Shown here: piece after piece, positions 35,039 through 47,200 of the stretch | Layout: each line of letters begins with the position of its first letter | How positions within the stretch are numbered: position 1 is the stretch's first letter | Assembly: GCA_900291925.1 (NCBI GenBank) | Contig: UWYS01000014.1 | Span: forward strand, 372,001 to 436,000 | Direction: 5' to 3' | Length of the DNA stretch: 64,000 bases | From: Thecaphora thlaspeos | Lineage: Eukaryota > Basidiomycota > Ustilaginomycetes > Urocystidales > Glomosporiaceae | The notes under the pieces: generated by a model | Database searches by the model: none | Seen by the model: the letters and a program-made list of their open reading frames with translations, nothing else | What the model was told of the DNA's origin: nothing | Program-made: the position numbers and the translations under genes

Positions 35039-35701
35039 CGTCTGTAGATGCGTTCGTCGAAGCTGGCTGGTTTAACTGGCTGGTTAAGTGGCTGGCTGGC
35101 TGGCTGGTCGGTCGATGAGCTGTTGAGCTGGCGGATCTGCACGGCGGATGAGCGATACGAGGAGGTCTCCTCAAAGGGAACGAGTGAAATAGCGAGGCCT
35201 GGTCGATCGATTCTTGAGGCTTTAGGAGTGGAGCGACGCCTCTATGTCGAGAATCCTGAGGTGACGGGAGAGGGACCAAGGAGGCAAGGAGCTATGCCAG
35301 GCTGGGAGGGAGCGAGGGAGGCACGGTGGGATCGGGTTCGGGCACCGAAAAGAAGCCGTTTGCCGTTGCTGCTGCTCCGAAGCGGACGTCGGTTTAGCCG
35401 CGTTCCCCGGCCTGGCGGCCCAGCTAGGAAAATGCGGGGTTAGGCCCGGCCCAACCAACACCTCCTCGCACGGACCATCAGCAACAGCAGGCGGAGGATC
35501 GACCGCCGCCGTTTTTCCTTCATTTCGCTCCGCCACATCCTGCTCATCTCCCCCTTCCGGAACACTTCGTCGGCCTCTGCCCTCCTAGCGCGAACAACGA
35601 CAGTACAAAGACAACAGCAGAAAGCATGAACTACACCAGGGCAACAGCCTATCGCTGCTAGGACGTCACCGGGACTGCTCAGCGCCAGCCGCACCGCCAT
35701 C
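35039..35701. promoter_or_regulatory. Divergent spacer (acyl-CoA synthetase relic / F-box gene)
   Basis: This 663-nt head-to-head spacer includes a run of GGCTGGCTGG units at about 35083-35108. No TATA box is evident and no coding sequence is recognised. Confidence 0.4.
35083..35108 (+). repeat. CTGG tandem repeat
   Basis: A short run of CTGG tetranucleotides (GTGGCTGGCTGGCTGGCTGG) lies in the divergent spacer. Confidence 0.75.
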
Positions 35702-37447
35702 ATGACAAGAATGGTCTCCACGTGTGGCCTCGTCGTCGGTCCCGGCGCGATCCTCGCGACCGTGGACGAAGTCACGATCGACTCGGATGTACCGTCGGAA
35801 GTATCGACAACTTCTTGCTCGCAGTCGCGTGCATCCTCGCGCTGCGACACTCCGCTGCAGCAGCACTCGCCCTCGCCGCTGCTCCGCCTCCCGCCAGAGA
35901 TCGTCGAGCTGATCGCCATTGACTTTGACGCGCTCGAGGACCTGGTCGCCCTCGCAACCACCTGTCGAGAGATGCAGGCTTTCCTTCGGCCGCATCACAT
36001 CGGATGGTACCGCATCTGCTGTGGCCTGGACGAGCCCGTGCTGTGGCAGCACCTCGTCGACCATCCGCGCGTGGCCCGCACCGTCCGCTGCCTCGTTCTT
36101 GACCCAAGGTCGACGCCGCAGATCCCACTGGAGCTTCAGGACGCCTCGCTCCAGCGCTCTTCGGCCCTAAACTTCTTGATAGAGTCGAGGAACGAGGCGC
36201 TCCTGCTCTACGCGTTGGAGAAGATGGGCAACCTGCGTAAGCTGGTCTGGCGCATGCGGCCGCCGCTGTCCGGCAACGAATTCTGGACCCGGCTGTGGCG
36301 CGCCTGTCCACGTCTCAGCGATGTCGAGTGTGCTGACCCTGGCGGACGGACAGGGACGCCGCCAAGCGACAGACGGAGCATTCACGGCTCTACCTTCTTC
36401 GAGTGTAGGGGACTGAAGCGGCTCGTCTGGTGCTCGTCGTACGTCCCCTCGGACCCGGCGTCAATTATCGCCGAGCTCGGCGGGCTGGAGACGTCGCTGG
36501 TGGGACACTGCCCGGACCTCGAGGAGCTGCGCATCCAGTACACCGACGTTCGCGTCCGCAACGCCATATACGGCGGGACGCTGATGGCCCACGCCCACTG
36601 GCCGAAGCTGCGCGTGCTCGAGCTGTCGCGCTTCCACGCCGGCGACGAGGAGGCGGTGGCGGCCTTCTTCGAGCGCCACCCGCGCCTCGAGGTGCTCAAG
36701 GTCGACCAAGTCGACGCTACCTCGGGGCGCTACATCTACCTCGACAACCTCCCCGACGACACCTTGCCCCGGCTGCACACCTTCTGGGGCGGCATCGACA
36801 ACGCCATCTCGGTGCTGTCCGCGCCGAGTCGACCGATCCGCCGGGTCCGCGGCGTCCAGTTCGACACAGTGATGCTTGGCGCGCGGAGGCCGGCCAACTG
36901 GACTTCGACGCCGCAGGGGGCGTGTCTGCTGGAGGGCCTGGCGCAGGCCAAGCACCTCGAGGAGGTTGATGGCGAGTTTGCCGTCGTCGCCGACAAGCTC
37001 GACCTGGTCCGGCTCTTCCAGGCGTGTAGGCGGATCCGCGTGCTCAAGCTGCGCTGCAATGTCGCCGGCTTCCTCGAGACCTATCTCGCCGCCTTTGCCG
37101 CGCTGCAGCAGCTCGAGGTGCTCCAGTTCCCGCTCCACCAGCTAGACATCCTCCAGCGGCCGCCAGCGTCCGGCTCGCTCTCGCAGCGCTATGCCCGGAC
37201 CTCCGACACATTCGTGGCCTCGCTCAAGCAGAAGGCGCGCCTGGTCGCTTCGGTCTGTCCCAAGCTCGCCAAGATCGACTTTGGCGCGTCCGGTGGGATG
37301 GCCAAGGTGGTCCGCTACAGCAACAGCGCAGAGGTGTCCGATATTGTGCTGGCCGACAGCGAGGCGGACGGCGGCGGCGAAGACACTGACGATCGGGACG
37401 TCGAGAAGACGAGGACGGCAGCAGCGGCTACCTACCACATCGGCTGA
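35702..37447 (+). CDS. F-box-like / leucine-rich protein (1)
   Basis: This single exon encodes 581 residues. An F-box-like segment sits at about residues 58-105 (LLRLPPEIVELIAIDFDALEDLVALATTCREM), preceded by a Ser/Thr-rich N-terminus. The rest has leucine-rich-like alternation (LKRLVWCSS, LEELRIQY, LPRLHTFWGGID, LEVLQFPLHQL), as in F-box/LRR substrate receptors. By family, such proteins bind Skp1 through the F-box and present targets to an SCF ubiquitin ligase; here that is inference. The C-terminus is acidic and low-complexity (DSEADGGGEDTDDRD). I took the ATG at 35702, the first of two close in-frame ATGs. It is followed by a second, related F-box-like gene on the same strand. Confidence 0.65.
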   Translation: MTRMVSTCGLVVGPGAILATVDEVTIDSDVPSEVSTTSCSQSRASSRCDTPLQQHSPSPLLRLPPEIVELIAIDFDALEDLVALATTCREMQAFLRPHHIGWYRICCGLDEPVLWQHLVDHPRVARTVRCLVLDPRSTPQIPLELQDASLQRSSALNFLIESRNEALLLYALEKMGNLRKLVWRMRPPLSGNEFWTRLWRACPRLSDVECADPGGRTGTPPSDRRSIHGSTFFECRGLKRLVWCSSYVPSDPASIIAELGGLETSLVGHCPDLEELRIQYTDVRVRNAIYGGTLMAHAHWPKLRVLELSRFHAGDEEAVAAFFERHPRLEVLKVDQVDATSGRYIYLDNLPDDTLPRLHTFWGGIDNAISVLSAPSRPIRRVRGVQFDTVMLGARRPANWTSTPQGACLLEGLAQAKHLEEVDGEFAVVADKLDLVRLFQACRRIRVLKLRCNVAGFLETYLAAFAALQQLEVLQFPLHQLDILQRPPASGSLSQRYARTSDTFVASLKQKARLVASVCPKLAKIDFGASGGMAKVVRYSNSAEVSDIVLADSEADGGGEDTDDRDVEKTRTAAAATYHIG

Positions 37448-38006
37448 ACTCGCCCGGGAACAGGTGCCAGTAAAGTACCAGATCGAGATGCGAGAAGCAG
37501 CCAGGCCCCCGGGTTGATTTCTCGCGTAATCGTGGCCTCGCTTGGCACGATAGCGAGCGTAACCGGTAAGGTCGCGCGATTTTTCCACTATCTGGTGCAG
37601 AGCGCGGCAGCAGCTGCACAAAGGCGCTATATCACAACACAGGTGTCCAAAGCGCAGGGCAACGTCCAACACAACTTCAGGGTCCACGTCTGGCAGGGTC
37701 TACATCGTCCTTCTCGCTACTCGCTCGCTCTACGGAGAGGAGCAGCCAGCTGCTGGCCGTCGCTCTCTGTTCTTAAAGAGGCGGTAGGCAAGGTCGGGAT
37801 GATGGGAGGGGGAAGAATCATGCTCCCATCCCCGCTCCGCTTCTCCTGCTCTCTCAGCTCTTATACAGCACCCGTCAAAGCAGCTCGTCGTCCCGCCCTA
37901 ACTCTCACCCGTCATGCTTGGCCTCCTCGATCTGCCAATCGACGTTCAGTGAATGGGCTTCGACTGAGGTGACGACGTTGCACGACTAGACGGCGAGGCA
38001 GGCTTC
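37448..38006. other. Spacer between F-box-like genes
   Basis: These 559 nt hold the 3' end of the first and the promoter of the second F-box-like gene. There is no other recognised feature. Confidence 0.45.
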
Positions 38007-39410
38007 ATGTCTGATCCGAACGGCCCATGCCTTTCTGCCGCTCATCCCCGCCACATTGACCCATCCAGCAAGACCCTCGGCGACTACCTCGATCACGACC
38101 ATCTCTCTAACCTCTGCAAGACCAACAGATCGCTGCGCACGCTGTATGGTCCGACGCTCGAGACTCACCTGCGGCTCGACGGCACAGAGGAGATCCTTCA
38201 GTTCCTAGCGCATTTCCTGCCAGCAAATGACAACGACCAGCGAGACTGTGGGATCGGCAGACAAGCGGACGGAGATAGCAGCGTCAACAGCCCCTTGATA
38301 GCGAGGCTAGCCGCCGAACGTTGTTTCCCTTATGCTTGGCGCAAGCGATTGTCGCGGGTCCGCCACGTTACCCTGCACGAGCCAGGGGTGGTCTGGAGGG
38401 GTCCGCAAGAGAGGGTGGTGGACCGGCTCTTCGCGCGGATAGACCCGTGCGCCATCTCCGAGGCTGCCGGCGGGCCCGTCGGAGCCGTCCTGGCGCTCTG
38501 CTCGAACGCAGTGGTGAGTAGATCGTTAGTCATTGCTTCCGCCGACGCCTCCAACGGTCATCTGACTGCGGCGACGGACCCGCATTCCGCGTTTACTTTC
38601 CTTCAGACCTTCAGCGTGCTGCAGATGCCCGTCGCGTTCATGCCCGATCTTGCCAGCTCGATGATCGTCAACGTGCCGCGGCTTCGCTCGTTCACCTACC
38701 ACTCGCCCCACATCGATGCAGCCGCTCTCGCTACGGCCGTCGCCGGACTGCAGCACCTCCACACGCTCAACGTCAGTGGGGTCAAGACTAGCGCTTGCCA
38801 GGGCGAGGCGGGGCTATAGGCGGGTGCCCACGAGCTTGCGGCGGCGCTGAGACATTGCCCGCTTCTGCGGCGGCTCGTCTTCACCTCGTGCAAGGCGCTG
38901 TCGACGGACAACGGCGCGCTCCTCGCACTGCTCGACGGCAAGAGCTCGCAGCTGCGCTTGTCGAGCTTCGAGGTGCGGCGCAGTCCGGTTCGTGGAGACG
39001 CCCTCGCCACGCTGTTAAATAGTCCGGTCTCCAGCGAGCTACAGCACCTCTTTGTTGGCGGATGCAAGCGGGTGCGCGGGCGACACCTTTCCCCTCGATG
39101 CGGCAAGGACAGCAGCGGCAGCATCGGCACAGCCACCTCCGCCTGGCCCGCAGTGTCGCCGACAGAATTGGAGCTTGACGGTGCGCTGCTGTCGTCGATG
39201 CGCTGGGATGCTGCGACTCGGAATAACGCCAGGCGCCTACGTGTCTTTGCGCCGAGAGAAAGCGAGCTGCGACCTCTGCTGCGGGCGATCCGCCAGCGGT
39301 GCCTGCCAAACCTGTCGGAGCTCGTCATCCTTCCGTGCGCAGATCAGGCCGACTTGTGGCTCGAGGGATTGGCGTCGGTCCAGTCGGGGCTCGCCGAGGC
39401 GCTCGAGTGA
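38007..39410 (+). CDS. F-box-like / leucine-rich protein (2), interrupted by TAG or a 48-nt intron
   Basis: One reading frame runs from the ATG at 38007 to the stop at 39410, broken only by a TAG at 38817-38819. The N-terminus has a weak F-box-like helix (LGDYLDHDHLSNLCKTNRSLRTLYG), followed by leucine-rich segments on both sides of the TAG (LQHLHTLN before; AGAHELAAALRHCPLLRRL after), so both halves belong to one protein. Two readings are possible. Either the TAG is a nonsense mutation, giving 270 residues and a relic, or 38772..38819 is a 48-nt phase-0 intron with a GTCAGT donor and CTATAG acceptor, giving about 451 residues. The same GTCAGT donor is apparently used in TFIIB, but 48 nt is shorter than any other intron seen here (minimum 60). 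It is likely a relative of the gene just upstream. Confidence 0.5.
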
Positions 39411-39999
39411 CACTGCGGACCACACGCCGCTGTCCAGGTGGGCGACGGCCTGTGGTGGCGTGTGCGCAGAGAGAGGCTGATCACGCTCACGATCATGGGC
39501 CATCGCAGCAGAGAGGGAGGCGTCGATCCTTGCGGGAAGGTGGAGGTCAAGTAGTGGCAGTGTACTAGTCGACGATCTCGCCGTTCATGTAACGCAGAGC
39601 CAATCGGTCGTGGCCATATGAAGAGTGACTCTGTGAAGCATTCCCTATTGGCCTGTGGCTGGATTCTTCGGCTCCGACCGGAGGAAGCGTCCGTTGATTT
39701 GAAAGCGCCCGCGCCGTGATGGCAAATTGCGCGGCGGCCTCTAAAGTGTGTAAGGTGGGTGCGCCTGATTTGCATTCCAAGGCTGCTTGCGAGTTGCGTA
39801 GGCCCGGCTCCGCCCGTCGCGCCGTTTTCTTCCCGGGCCAGATAAGGCGAGAGGGCCCAGAAGCTCGACAGGGCTGTTGTCGTTCGTCGCCGTCGGCCGT
39901 CATCGTTGGCTCTCTCCACTTCCCCTCAGAACATCATCATCAGCCGCATCCCGTTTCACTCTTCCACGCACCCACCCGCACGCCTCTACTACCGCCGTC
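39411..39999. promoter_or_regulatory. COX4 promoter region
   Basis: These 589 nt precede COX4 on the same strand. The last 100 nt are C/A/T-rich with few G, a typical leader. No clear TATA box is seen. Confidence 0.4.
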
Positions 40000-41114
40000 A
40001 TGTCCTTTGCCGCTCGTTTCGTCGCCCGCGCATCCGTCGCGCTCCGCACGACCACCCCCACCGCGGCTCGCCTCCCCGCCGCCCGCCTCTTCACCAGCTC
40101 GGCGCTCCGCTCCGCCTCGGGACCCCCCGTCATCCAGGGCGAGGGCAGCAAGGCCGGTGAGATCCCCTCGGACGAGCAGCAGGCCACCGGTCTCGAGCGC
40201 TTCGAGCTCCTCGGAAAGCTCAAGGGCGAGGACGTCTTCGACATGGCTCCCCTCGAGATGACCCACCTCGGCACCACCGAGAACCCCATCAAGGTCAAGA
40301 GCTACGTAAGTTGCGCCTGGTCCTTTGCATGCCATGAAGATGTGTTGCGATCAAAAAGGGGGATGGCAGAATGTGGAGACTCAGGATGGTGGTGGAGCTC
40401 TGGTCAAGGACGCTTCAGCTGGAAGGCCATCGGGAAAGCGATGGTTGAGCGAATGGGCGGGGATCCGACACCCTCGATAAGCTGCTATAGACCATCCATA
40501 CGGAACCGTCCATTCTCTAGCCGGACGGGAACAGCTGGAAAGCTAGTGCGGCACCAGAATAGACGGCGGGACAGGTGCCACAAGGGCCCTTATCTAGTGA
40601 TCTATGGTGCCGAGAAGTGGACGGGACGGATCCAAGTCCACGATGGACAGTAAAGGCCGACTTTCCCTCCAGCCGGCCGGACGCTCTCGTCGTGCCTCTC
40701 GGGCTGCCTTCGACATGGCAAACATTTTCAAACAGAGCCACTGGCTCACACTTGCATCCCATCCTACCCTTGTCCCATACCCATCCGCAACAGTGGCCCA
40801 CCCGGATTGTCGGATGCACCGGATACCCCGCCGACTCGCACGACAACATCTACCTGCACCTCAACCGCGACCTCAAGTTCCACAGGTGTCCCGAGTGCGG
40901 CAGTGGTGAGTAGCCGCAGCGAGATTCGTTCTCGATCGGGCCTGCCGGCAGCCCTAGCTTCAAGGTCAAGCCGTGTAGCTGCAACCATGACGAGCGTCGC
41001 CTTCTTTGCTGACCCTGTTCCCACACCTTTGTCTTTCTTGTCCTCGCTCGCGCTCGTTCCTCAGTCTACGAGATGGACTTCCTTGGTGACGAGCACGCCG
41101 GCGAGCACCACTAA
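40000..41114 (+). CDS. COX4: Cytochrome c oxidase subunit 4 (COX5B-type, zinc-binding)
   Basis: Three exons, 40000..40305, 40794..40905 and 41065..41114, give 155 residues, the same length as yeast Cox4. Introns are 488 and 159 nt (GTAAGT and GTGAGT donors, both ending CAG). The N-terminal ~40 residues are basic, hydroxylated and free of acidic residues (MSFAARFVARASVALRTT), a mitochondrial presequence. The mature part has EMTHLGTTENPIKVKSY, then RIVGCTGYPADSH and KFHRCPECGS. The zinc site reads Cys-x7-His plus Cys-x2-Cys; the second Cys found in mammalian COX5B (C-x-C) is absent, as in fungal relatives as I recall them. The protein is a matrix-facing subunit of respiratory complex IV. Confidence 0.93.
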
Positions 41115-41584
41115 GCAGCGTTCGGATCGTCTTTGAGGCTGAGCAAACGCTCCGACGCCTGCCGGCTCAAAGAAGCATGTAGATGTCCGCCTCTCTTCGA
41201 CACATCAGGGCTCGAATGACAAAACCCGATTCTACCCTTAACGACCCGACTCACTGTGAAAGAAATGCAACAAGAGAAGACTACGATGGCGTTGGCCCCG
41301 GTCACACTCTTCGAGCAAGACGTGGCGGACAGACGAAAAGGCAGGAGCCAGCAGATTGATGCCCTTTCCCAATTACGCCGGAATAATAGAAGCGGCCGGG
41401 TGTTCGACTCTCCCTACACGCAGCCACAAACTAATTCGGAAGAAAGGCTCACGACGGCTAAGAATGATAGTCGAAGAAAGAAGGGGCTAGGAGTACAAGG
41501 GAGGAAGTAAGGCATCTATCGCCTGTTACGCCAGGCCAGGTTGCGTGCGAGGTCCGACGATGGAGGGCAAAGAAGGAGACTGGC
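41115..41584. other. Convergent 3' spacer
   Basis: This spacer lies between COX4 (plus) and the small acidic gene (minus). It probably holds both 3' UTRs; nothing else is recognised. Confidence 0.45.
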
Positions 41585-41969
41585 TCAGTTTGCCTCGTCG
41601 GCCTGGACGGCATCATCGACGGCCTGGTCGATCTCTCGCTCCTGTCAAGCCGGCCCACCCATACACCATCACACGCACGGAGAGAGGAGAAGATGGTAAA
41701 CCCGACCGCCCCTTGATAACCCACGCTCATAGCAAGTAATAGCTGAAAGGTAAACGCACCTGCTTGGTCGCGTCAACCTTAGCACCGCGAGTCTGGACAC
41801 CGGGCGAGTCGTCGATGATGTTGCTCTCGTCGAGATCGGCCGCTTCGGACTGCAGTTGGTTCTCCTCGCTCTTCGAGGCGACCTGGTCGTCCTTGGCCTG
41901 AGCGTCGACATTGCTCTCCTCGATGGCGGCGTCCTCCTGAACGGGAATCTGCTCCTGTGCGTCGGACAT
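41585..41969 (-). CDS. Small acidic two-exon protein, unknown function
   Basis: Two exons, 41969..41760 and 41641..41585, give 88 residues. The intron is 118 nt, phase 0, with a GTGCGT donor after CAG and a TTGACAG acceptor, and the second exon closes with TGA after EREIDQAVDDAVQADEAN. The protein is rich in Asp, Glu, Gln, Ala and Ser, with no hydrophobic segment, and is predicted to be disordered or a short helix. The ATG follows a pyrimidine/A leader. I do not recognise the family. Its size and splice layout resemble the small gene at 3252-3627, but the sequences show no obvious similarity. Confidence 0.6.
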
Positions 41970-44288
41970 GGCTAGTTTGTCGTGTGAGAGGGTGAGGTGT
42001 GGTAGGCGATTTGTTGGTAACCTGGAGCTGGTAAGGTAGATTGCGTCTGTGTGATGAGACGGGGAAAGGTAAGGGCGACGGTCGGGCCGGTCCCATAGCC
42101 CTCAGGCTTGGTGCTGTGGAATCTACAGCGAAGAGCTAATTACCTGCCACTCTGTGGATGACCATAGGCCGCTCACTTGGTCGCTCTGATTGAGCCGTCA
42201 CAGCAGGCGCCCCCAAGGATCGCCAGGACGGCTAGCCAAATGGCTCTCCTCGTCTTCAGGCGACGCGATGAGGGTTGCAAAAGGATGACGACGAGATGGT
42301 CAGCTAAGATCCTCGTCCAATGGCTCGCACCCTTTGCTACTTACAATGCCTCTTGTCTGTACCAGGATGACTGTACATACATCTTGTGTAAGCTGAGATC
42401 GGAGAGGGGGACGTGGATCTCGGATAAGAAGGGACAAAGAGGACTCTGGGGAAGCCAGCGCAGCGACGGGAAGAGATGGTCATCCAACACGTAGGGCAGC
42501 GTCGCCGTTAGCTCGAAAGCCTTTGCTTGTGTTGGTCATAGCCTCGCCACTGCCTCCACTAAGTGTTTCCTAGTTCATCGCCGCGAGCTGGTTGGACTGG
42601 GATTACGCACGCAGAGGTGTTCAGCTTCTCGTGTGTTAATCTTTCAGAGGGGATCTTGCTCCTCTTCTATTTGCGGTACACATGTCGCCGCAAGCGGCGC
42701 AAGCGGGGATCCACAGTCAACTGAACGTCGATCCCGCTCCATCTGGCAGCGGTAGGGCGAGGGCCCATGACGGCGTCGTTCGTGACCCAAGTCTCTGCTT
42801 TGATGAGTGAGCTGGGCCGTTGACACCTGGCCTGCCTTAGCTCATCCTTCGCGTCGCGGTCCGGCGATCTGCCCGGAAACGTCGCCGTGTCCACCTGTCT
42901 GCTTGCAATAGTCGGAGACGTTGCGCTGAGAACAAGTCGCACCACAGCAGGAGGAGCAGAGAAGATCTGAAGGAAGGGTCGAGAGGTTCATGTGATCTGG
43001 GACAAAAGGACTTCGAGAAGAAGCTGTGACGGTAGATGTTGATTCTATACGTAACGTTCCCTCCATCCACCCACAGCAAGTCGTCCCTCCGGATGTAAGT
43101 GAATCGTCTACGGGAACCAGCGACGCTTGTAGTCATCATCAAGACGGGTATCCTTATCCGTCAGAGTCGCTGCCATGGTCTCTTGATTGTTCAAGGTTGG
43201 CTCGGCCGGATACCTGCCCATCAGCGTCGGCGCAGGCAGGCAGAAAAGATCTGGTCGGGCTTGGATCGGGCTCGATTTCAAACTTGGATCGGGCCAGCTC
43301 CTCGGAACCGTCCTCTGGACCGGCTTGGACCCCGGCTTCATCCGGCACGAGGACCCGACCGGCAAGGAGACCCTTGGCATGCCCGCCGGCTAGGCGCCGA
43401 CGTCTGCCGTCACGGCACAGCAAAAAGGAAGCATCGTGCAGCTACGCGAGCCTGGTGAGGGCCGGGGGCGTTCCATCTTCACCTTGCTCGCGCCGCCTTG
43501 GGAAACTTTTTGGAAGGTCTGGCGAGGCCTGTGCTGTGCCTTGGCCAGCCTGTCTGGCCTTCTTAGCTTGCGATCCGATCCGCTGCCGTCGTTGCTCTTT
43601 CTCGCAAGGCAACACGAGGCAGCGTTGCTACATAGCCCCGTACTCTCTTTTGCATCAGGGACCGTTCGTTGCTAGTCGACCTCCCACCTGCACCGCCTTC
43701 GCCGCCTGAGCTTCTGTCTGTCTGCCGGTCCGACCACCACCACCATCCAGACCATCATTGCCTTTCTCCAGTGGAGCGCGCCGAGATACTCTCCATCCCC
43801 GGACGCCCTTGACTTCGAGGATCAGCTTTCGGACTTTAGCCGCCGCCGCCGCCAGTGCGCTTCGTTCAGTGTAGTCGTGAGGAGGCCGAGGCCGACCTTC
43901 GCGTCTCAGAAAGACGAACAGGTGCTGTCCGTGCTGGGCTAGTGACAGCCGGCACTCCCGCCTCCGACCGGCTGTTGCCGTGGCATCTCCCCGTGGCCGC
44001 CGCCTTCCTCATCGGCAGGGCCGAACTCTCTCAGACGCATCGACTGCGACGAGCGGCGACGAGCACCACTGCACAGCCACGACTTACCCTGACAACGAGG
44101 GGCAACCCGCCCTTGGCCCGCTCGACCGCCAGTCGGTAGGACTGTCTCCATTATCACCCGCCGCCGCCGCCGCCGCCGCCGCCGCCAGCGCCAGCGCCAC
44201 CATCATTCGTTTCTCCCACCATAACCCCGCCTGACCTAGCCCTTTTCTCCTCCACTCTGTCCAGGATCCTTGAGCGAAGCTGTTCACG
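41970..44288. other. Intergenic, with leader of the SMP/C2 gene
   Basis: About 2.3 kb with no recognised coding sequence. The last ~600 nt before 44289 are C/T-rich and include a CCG/GCC run at 44157-44187, consistent with a long leader of the SMP/C2 gene. An open frame at 43026-43709 (+) is Ser/Arg/Pro-rich without family features. Confidence 0.45.
44157..44187 (+). repeat. (CCG)n trinucleotide run
   Basis: About ten CCG/GCC units lie in the presumed leader of the SMP/C2 gene. They lie about 100 nt upstream of the ATG and could form a stable RNA hairpin. Confidence 0.85.
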
Positions 44289-47200
44289 ATGAACGGCAAC
44301 AGTAACAACGAGGGTGACGCATTGCCCGAGCGGCGCTCTTCTTCGATCCGCAAGCCCAGCTTCTCGTCGATGAAGTCACGTATGCGCCAGTCCAGCTTCA
44401 AGGGCAAGCGCCGCAGCATCGCCGCTAACGACGACGGCGATGACATACTCATGGACGTCAACAACGGCTCAGATCCAAAGCGCTGGTCTCACACATCGGG
44501 CGAATCGCTGCCACCGCTGCCGCCGCTTCCACCAAGACCGTCGGCGCTGACGGTGGCGCCTCCTTTGCCAGCAAGACCGATCGCCAGCCCTCAGGAGCAT
44601 CGTGGGGGCTACACCTTCTCGGAGCAGCCGCTAGTCGCTGAGCCGCAAGCCACAACCCCACCCACCGAGAAAGTGCCCGCCTCTCCTCCTCTTGCCGGTA
44701 GTCGAAGGACGGCGAGGGACCCCATCAACAGCGGTGGAGACGGCGGCCTTCAAGGCATCGCAACCGGCGCAGCACAGTCGGCCCGAGGCCTTGCCGAAAG
44801 AGTGGCTTCCCGTCCGGCGGCTCAGGCCGACGTCGACCCATTCCAGCAGCACATCCCGATGATCATGGGCTTCTTTGGCGCGACCTGTGTGGCAGTACTC
44901 GTCCTGTCGCGCATTCATTGGCTGTTCGCCATCGTGGTGGCAGGCTGCAGCTCGCACGTGCTGTGGAAGAAGCTCGACTCCGCAGGCCGCGACGTCCAGT
45001 GGGAGGTCGAGATGGCGGAGGCGGCCAAACGCTTTCACGACCCCAACCAGAAGGAGGAGACGGTCGAGTGGCTCAACACGACGCTGGCCACCGTCTGGCC
45101 CCTGATCGGCTCGGACTATTTTGGCCCCTTTGTCGACTTGCTCGAGGACAGCCTGATGACGCAGGTGCCGGGTATCGTCCACAGCGTCCGGGTCGAAGAC
45201 ATGGACCAGGGCACCATCCCGATCCGTGTTAAGAGTTTCAAGGCAATTCCTTCCGACGAAACGTCTTTTCTCGCCGTCGACGCTGATCCGAACCGCGCGT
45301 CAAGGCGCCACTCGAAGCAGAAGACGACAGCCGCCACCGCCGGTACTGCAGGTGCAGTCGGTGCCGCTCCAGGGAGCTCTGAAGATGATGATGACGACGA
45401 CACCGGAATTGACACGGGCGACTACATCAACCTCGAGGTCGTCTTCGCCTACCGTGGCTCGAAGCCGCCGTCGAGGCGGAAGAGGCACATGACGACGACG
45501 ACAACGTCCAGCAACGAAAAGGGCGACGGCTCCGAGCCGATCGGCGCCGATGCCGTCGCCGACGACCCGGGCCTCCAGACGCTGATGGACGCGCCGACGG
45601 AGAAGATCCACATGCTCATCTACATGGGCATAGGGCTCCAGAAGATTGCAGCCGTCGAGGTGCCCATCTGGGTCGAGATGATCGGCATCGAGGGCAAGAT
45701 GCGCGTCCGTCTCCAGATGACGCCGGTCGCGCCCTTTGTCAAGCACGTCGCGCTCACCTTTGTCGGGTCGCCGAAGCTCGAGATGTCAGCCAAGCCGTTG
45801 GGCAAGAAGATGATCATCGACGCCATGAACCTGCCGCTGATCTCGAGCTACGCCCTGCGCTCGGTCGAGGACGTGATCAAGGGCTTTATCGCGCCTAAGT
45901 CGTACACCGTCGACGTAGCCGGCCTACTCGGGGCCGGGGACGGCCCTTCTGACGTCTACGCGGTGGGCCTCCTCGTCGTCGTGATCCACCAGGCGACCGA
46001 CCTTGCTGCTGCCGACGCCAACGGCTCGAGCGACCCTTTCGTTCAAGCGAGCTTTTCGCATGCTGGCAAACCCTTGTTCACGTCGCGGGTCCTGCGTAAG
46101 ACTACGGACCCGATCTGGCAGGAGACTGGCTTCCTCCTGGTGACGCCAGACGAGCTGCGCGACCACGAGCGCCTACGACTGACCGTCTACGATGCCGATC
46201 GCTTCTCGGCCGATGATCCGCTTGGCAAGATCGAGGTCAGCATCGACGGTCTCATTCGTCGATCGCGCATGCGTAAAGATGCGGCGGCAAAGCTGCTCGA
46301 GACGCGCATGGATGACCTGAAGCCGATGCGCCGCGCAACCGCGGTCCAAGGCCGCCTCAAGTACAGCGTCGGTTTTTTCCCGCTGGCCCACGGCAAGGGC
46401 TCCAACAACGGCAAGAGGCAGGAGCTGTTCCGGAAGGCCGAAGCTAGGGCCCGGCCGGTCTCGAAGGGTGACGGAAGCGGCAGCGCGAGCGCCGTCGACA
46501 GGAAGCCGCACTCTCTAGACTTTGCGAACAAACCGCCCCCGCTCCCGCCGAAACCGGACAAGGAAGGCGGCCCACAGCAACCCCTCTCACCGCGCGAGAT
46601 GGCAGGCTTGGGAGTGGGCGAGGTCGGCATCGTCGGCCAAGGCGACGAAGACGAGGACGAGGGAGAGGACGGCCTGCTGCGTTACATGACGCCCTTCGAC
46701 CGCTTCGTCCACAAGCTCGGCCTGCCAATGGACAACGACATCCTCCTCAAGAGGCGCAAGCGCCGCGAACGCGTCGAGAAGCTGATCACGGCGATCGAGG
46801 GCGCCAAGTCGGCCACGGCCGAGCCGCCGGTGCGAGAGCTCCCTTCGGGCATCCTAGCCTTCCACATCCACTCCATCCACAACCTCGAGGTGCAGCAGAC
46901 GCAGCGCAGCTACTCGAACAGTAAGCGTCTCTCCCAGAAGCAGCGCTACACGACAAACGCCGACGAGACGCTGGCCGAGGGCACGGGCGCCGGAAAGCTC
47001 CCTTCGTCCTACGTCCAGGTCTTCCTCAACGACGAGGTCATTTTCCGCACCCGAACCAAGACGCTCAACGCCCGGCCTTACATCAACGGCGGCAGCGAGC
47101 GCTTTGTCGGCGACTGGACGACGGCACGGGTCGATTTTACCGTCCGTGACGCGCGCATGCGCGAGGGCGACCCCATCCTTGGGTGTGTCGGCCTACGATT

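Noticed and set aside
43026..43709. 227-codon plus-strand frame before the SMP/C2 gene
   Set aside because: It is Ser/Arg/Pro-rich without domains and is better explained as promoter or leader sequence.
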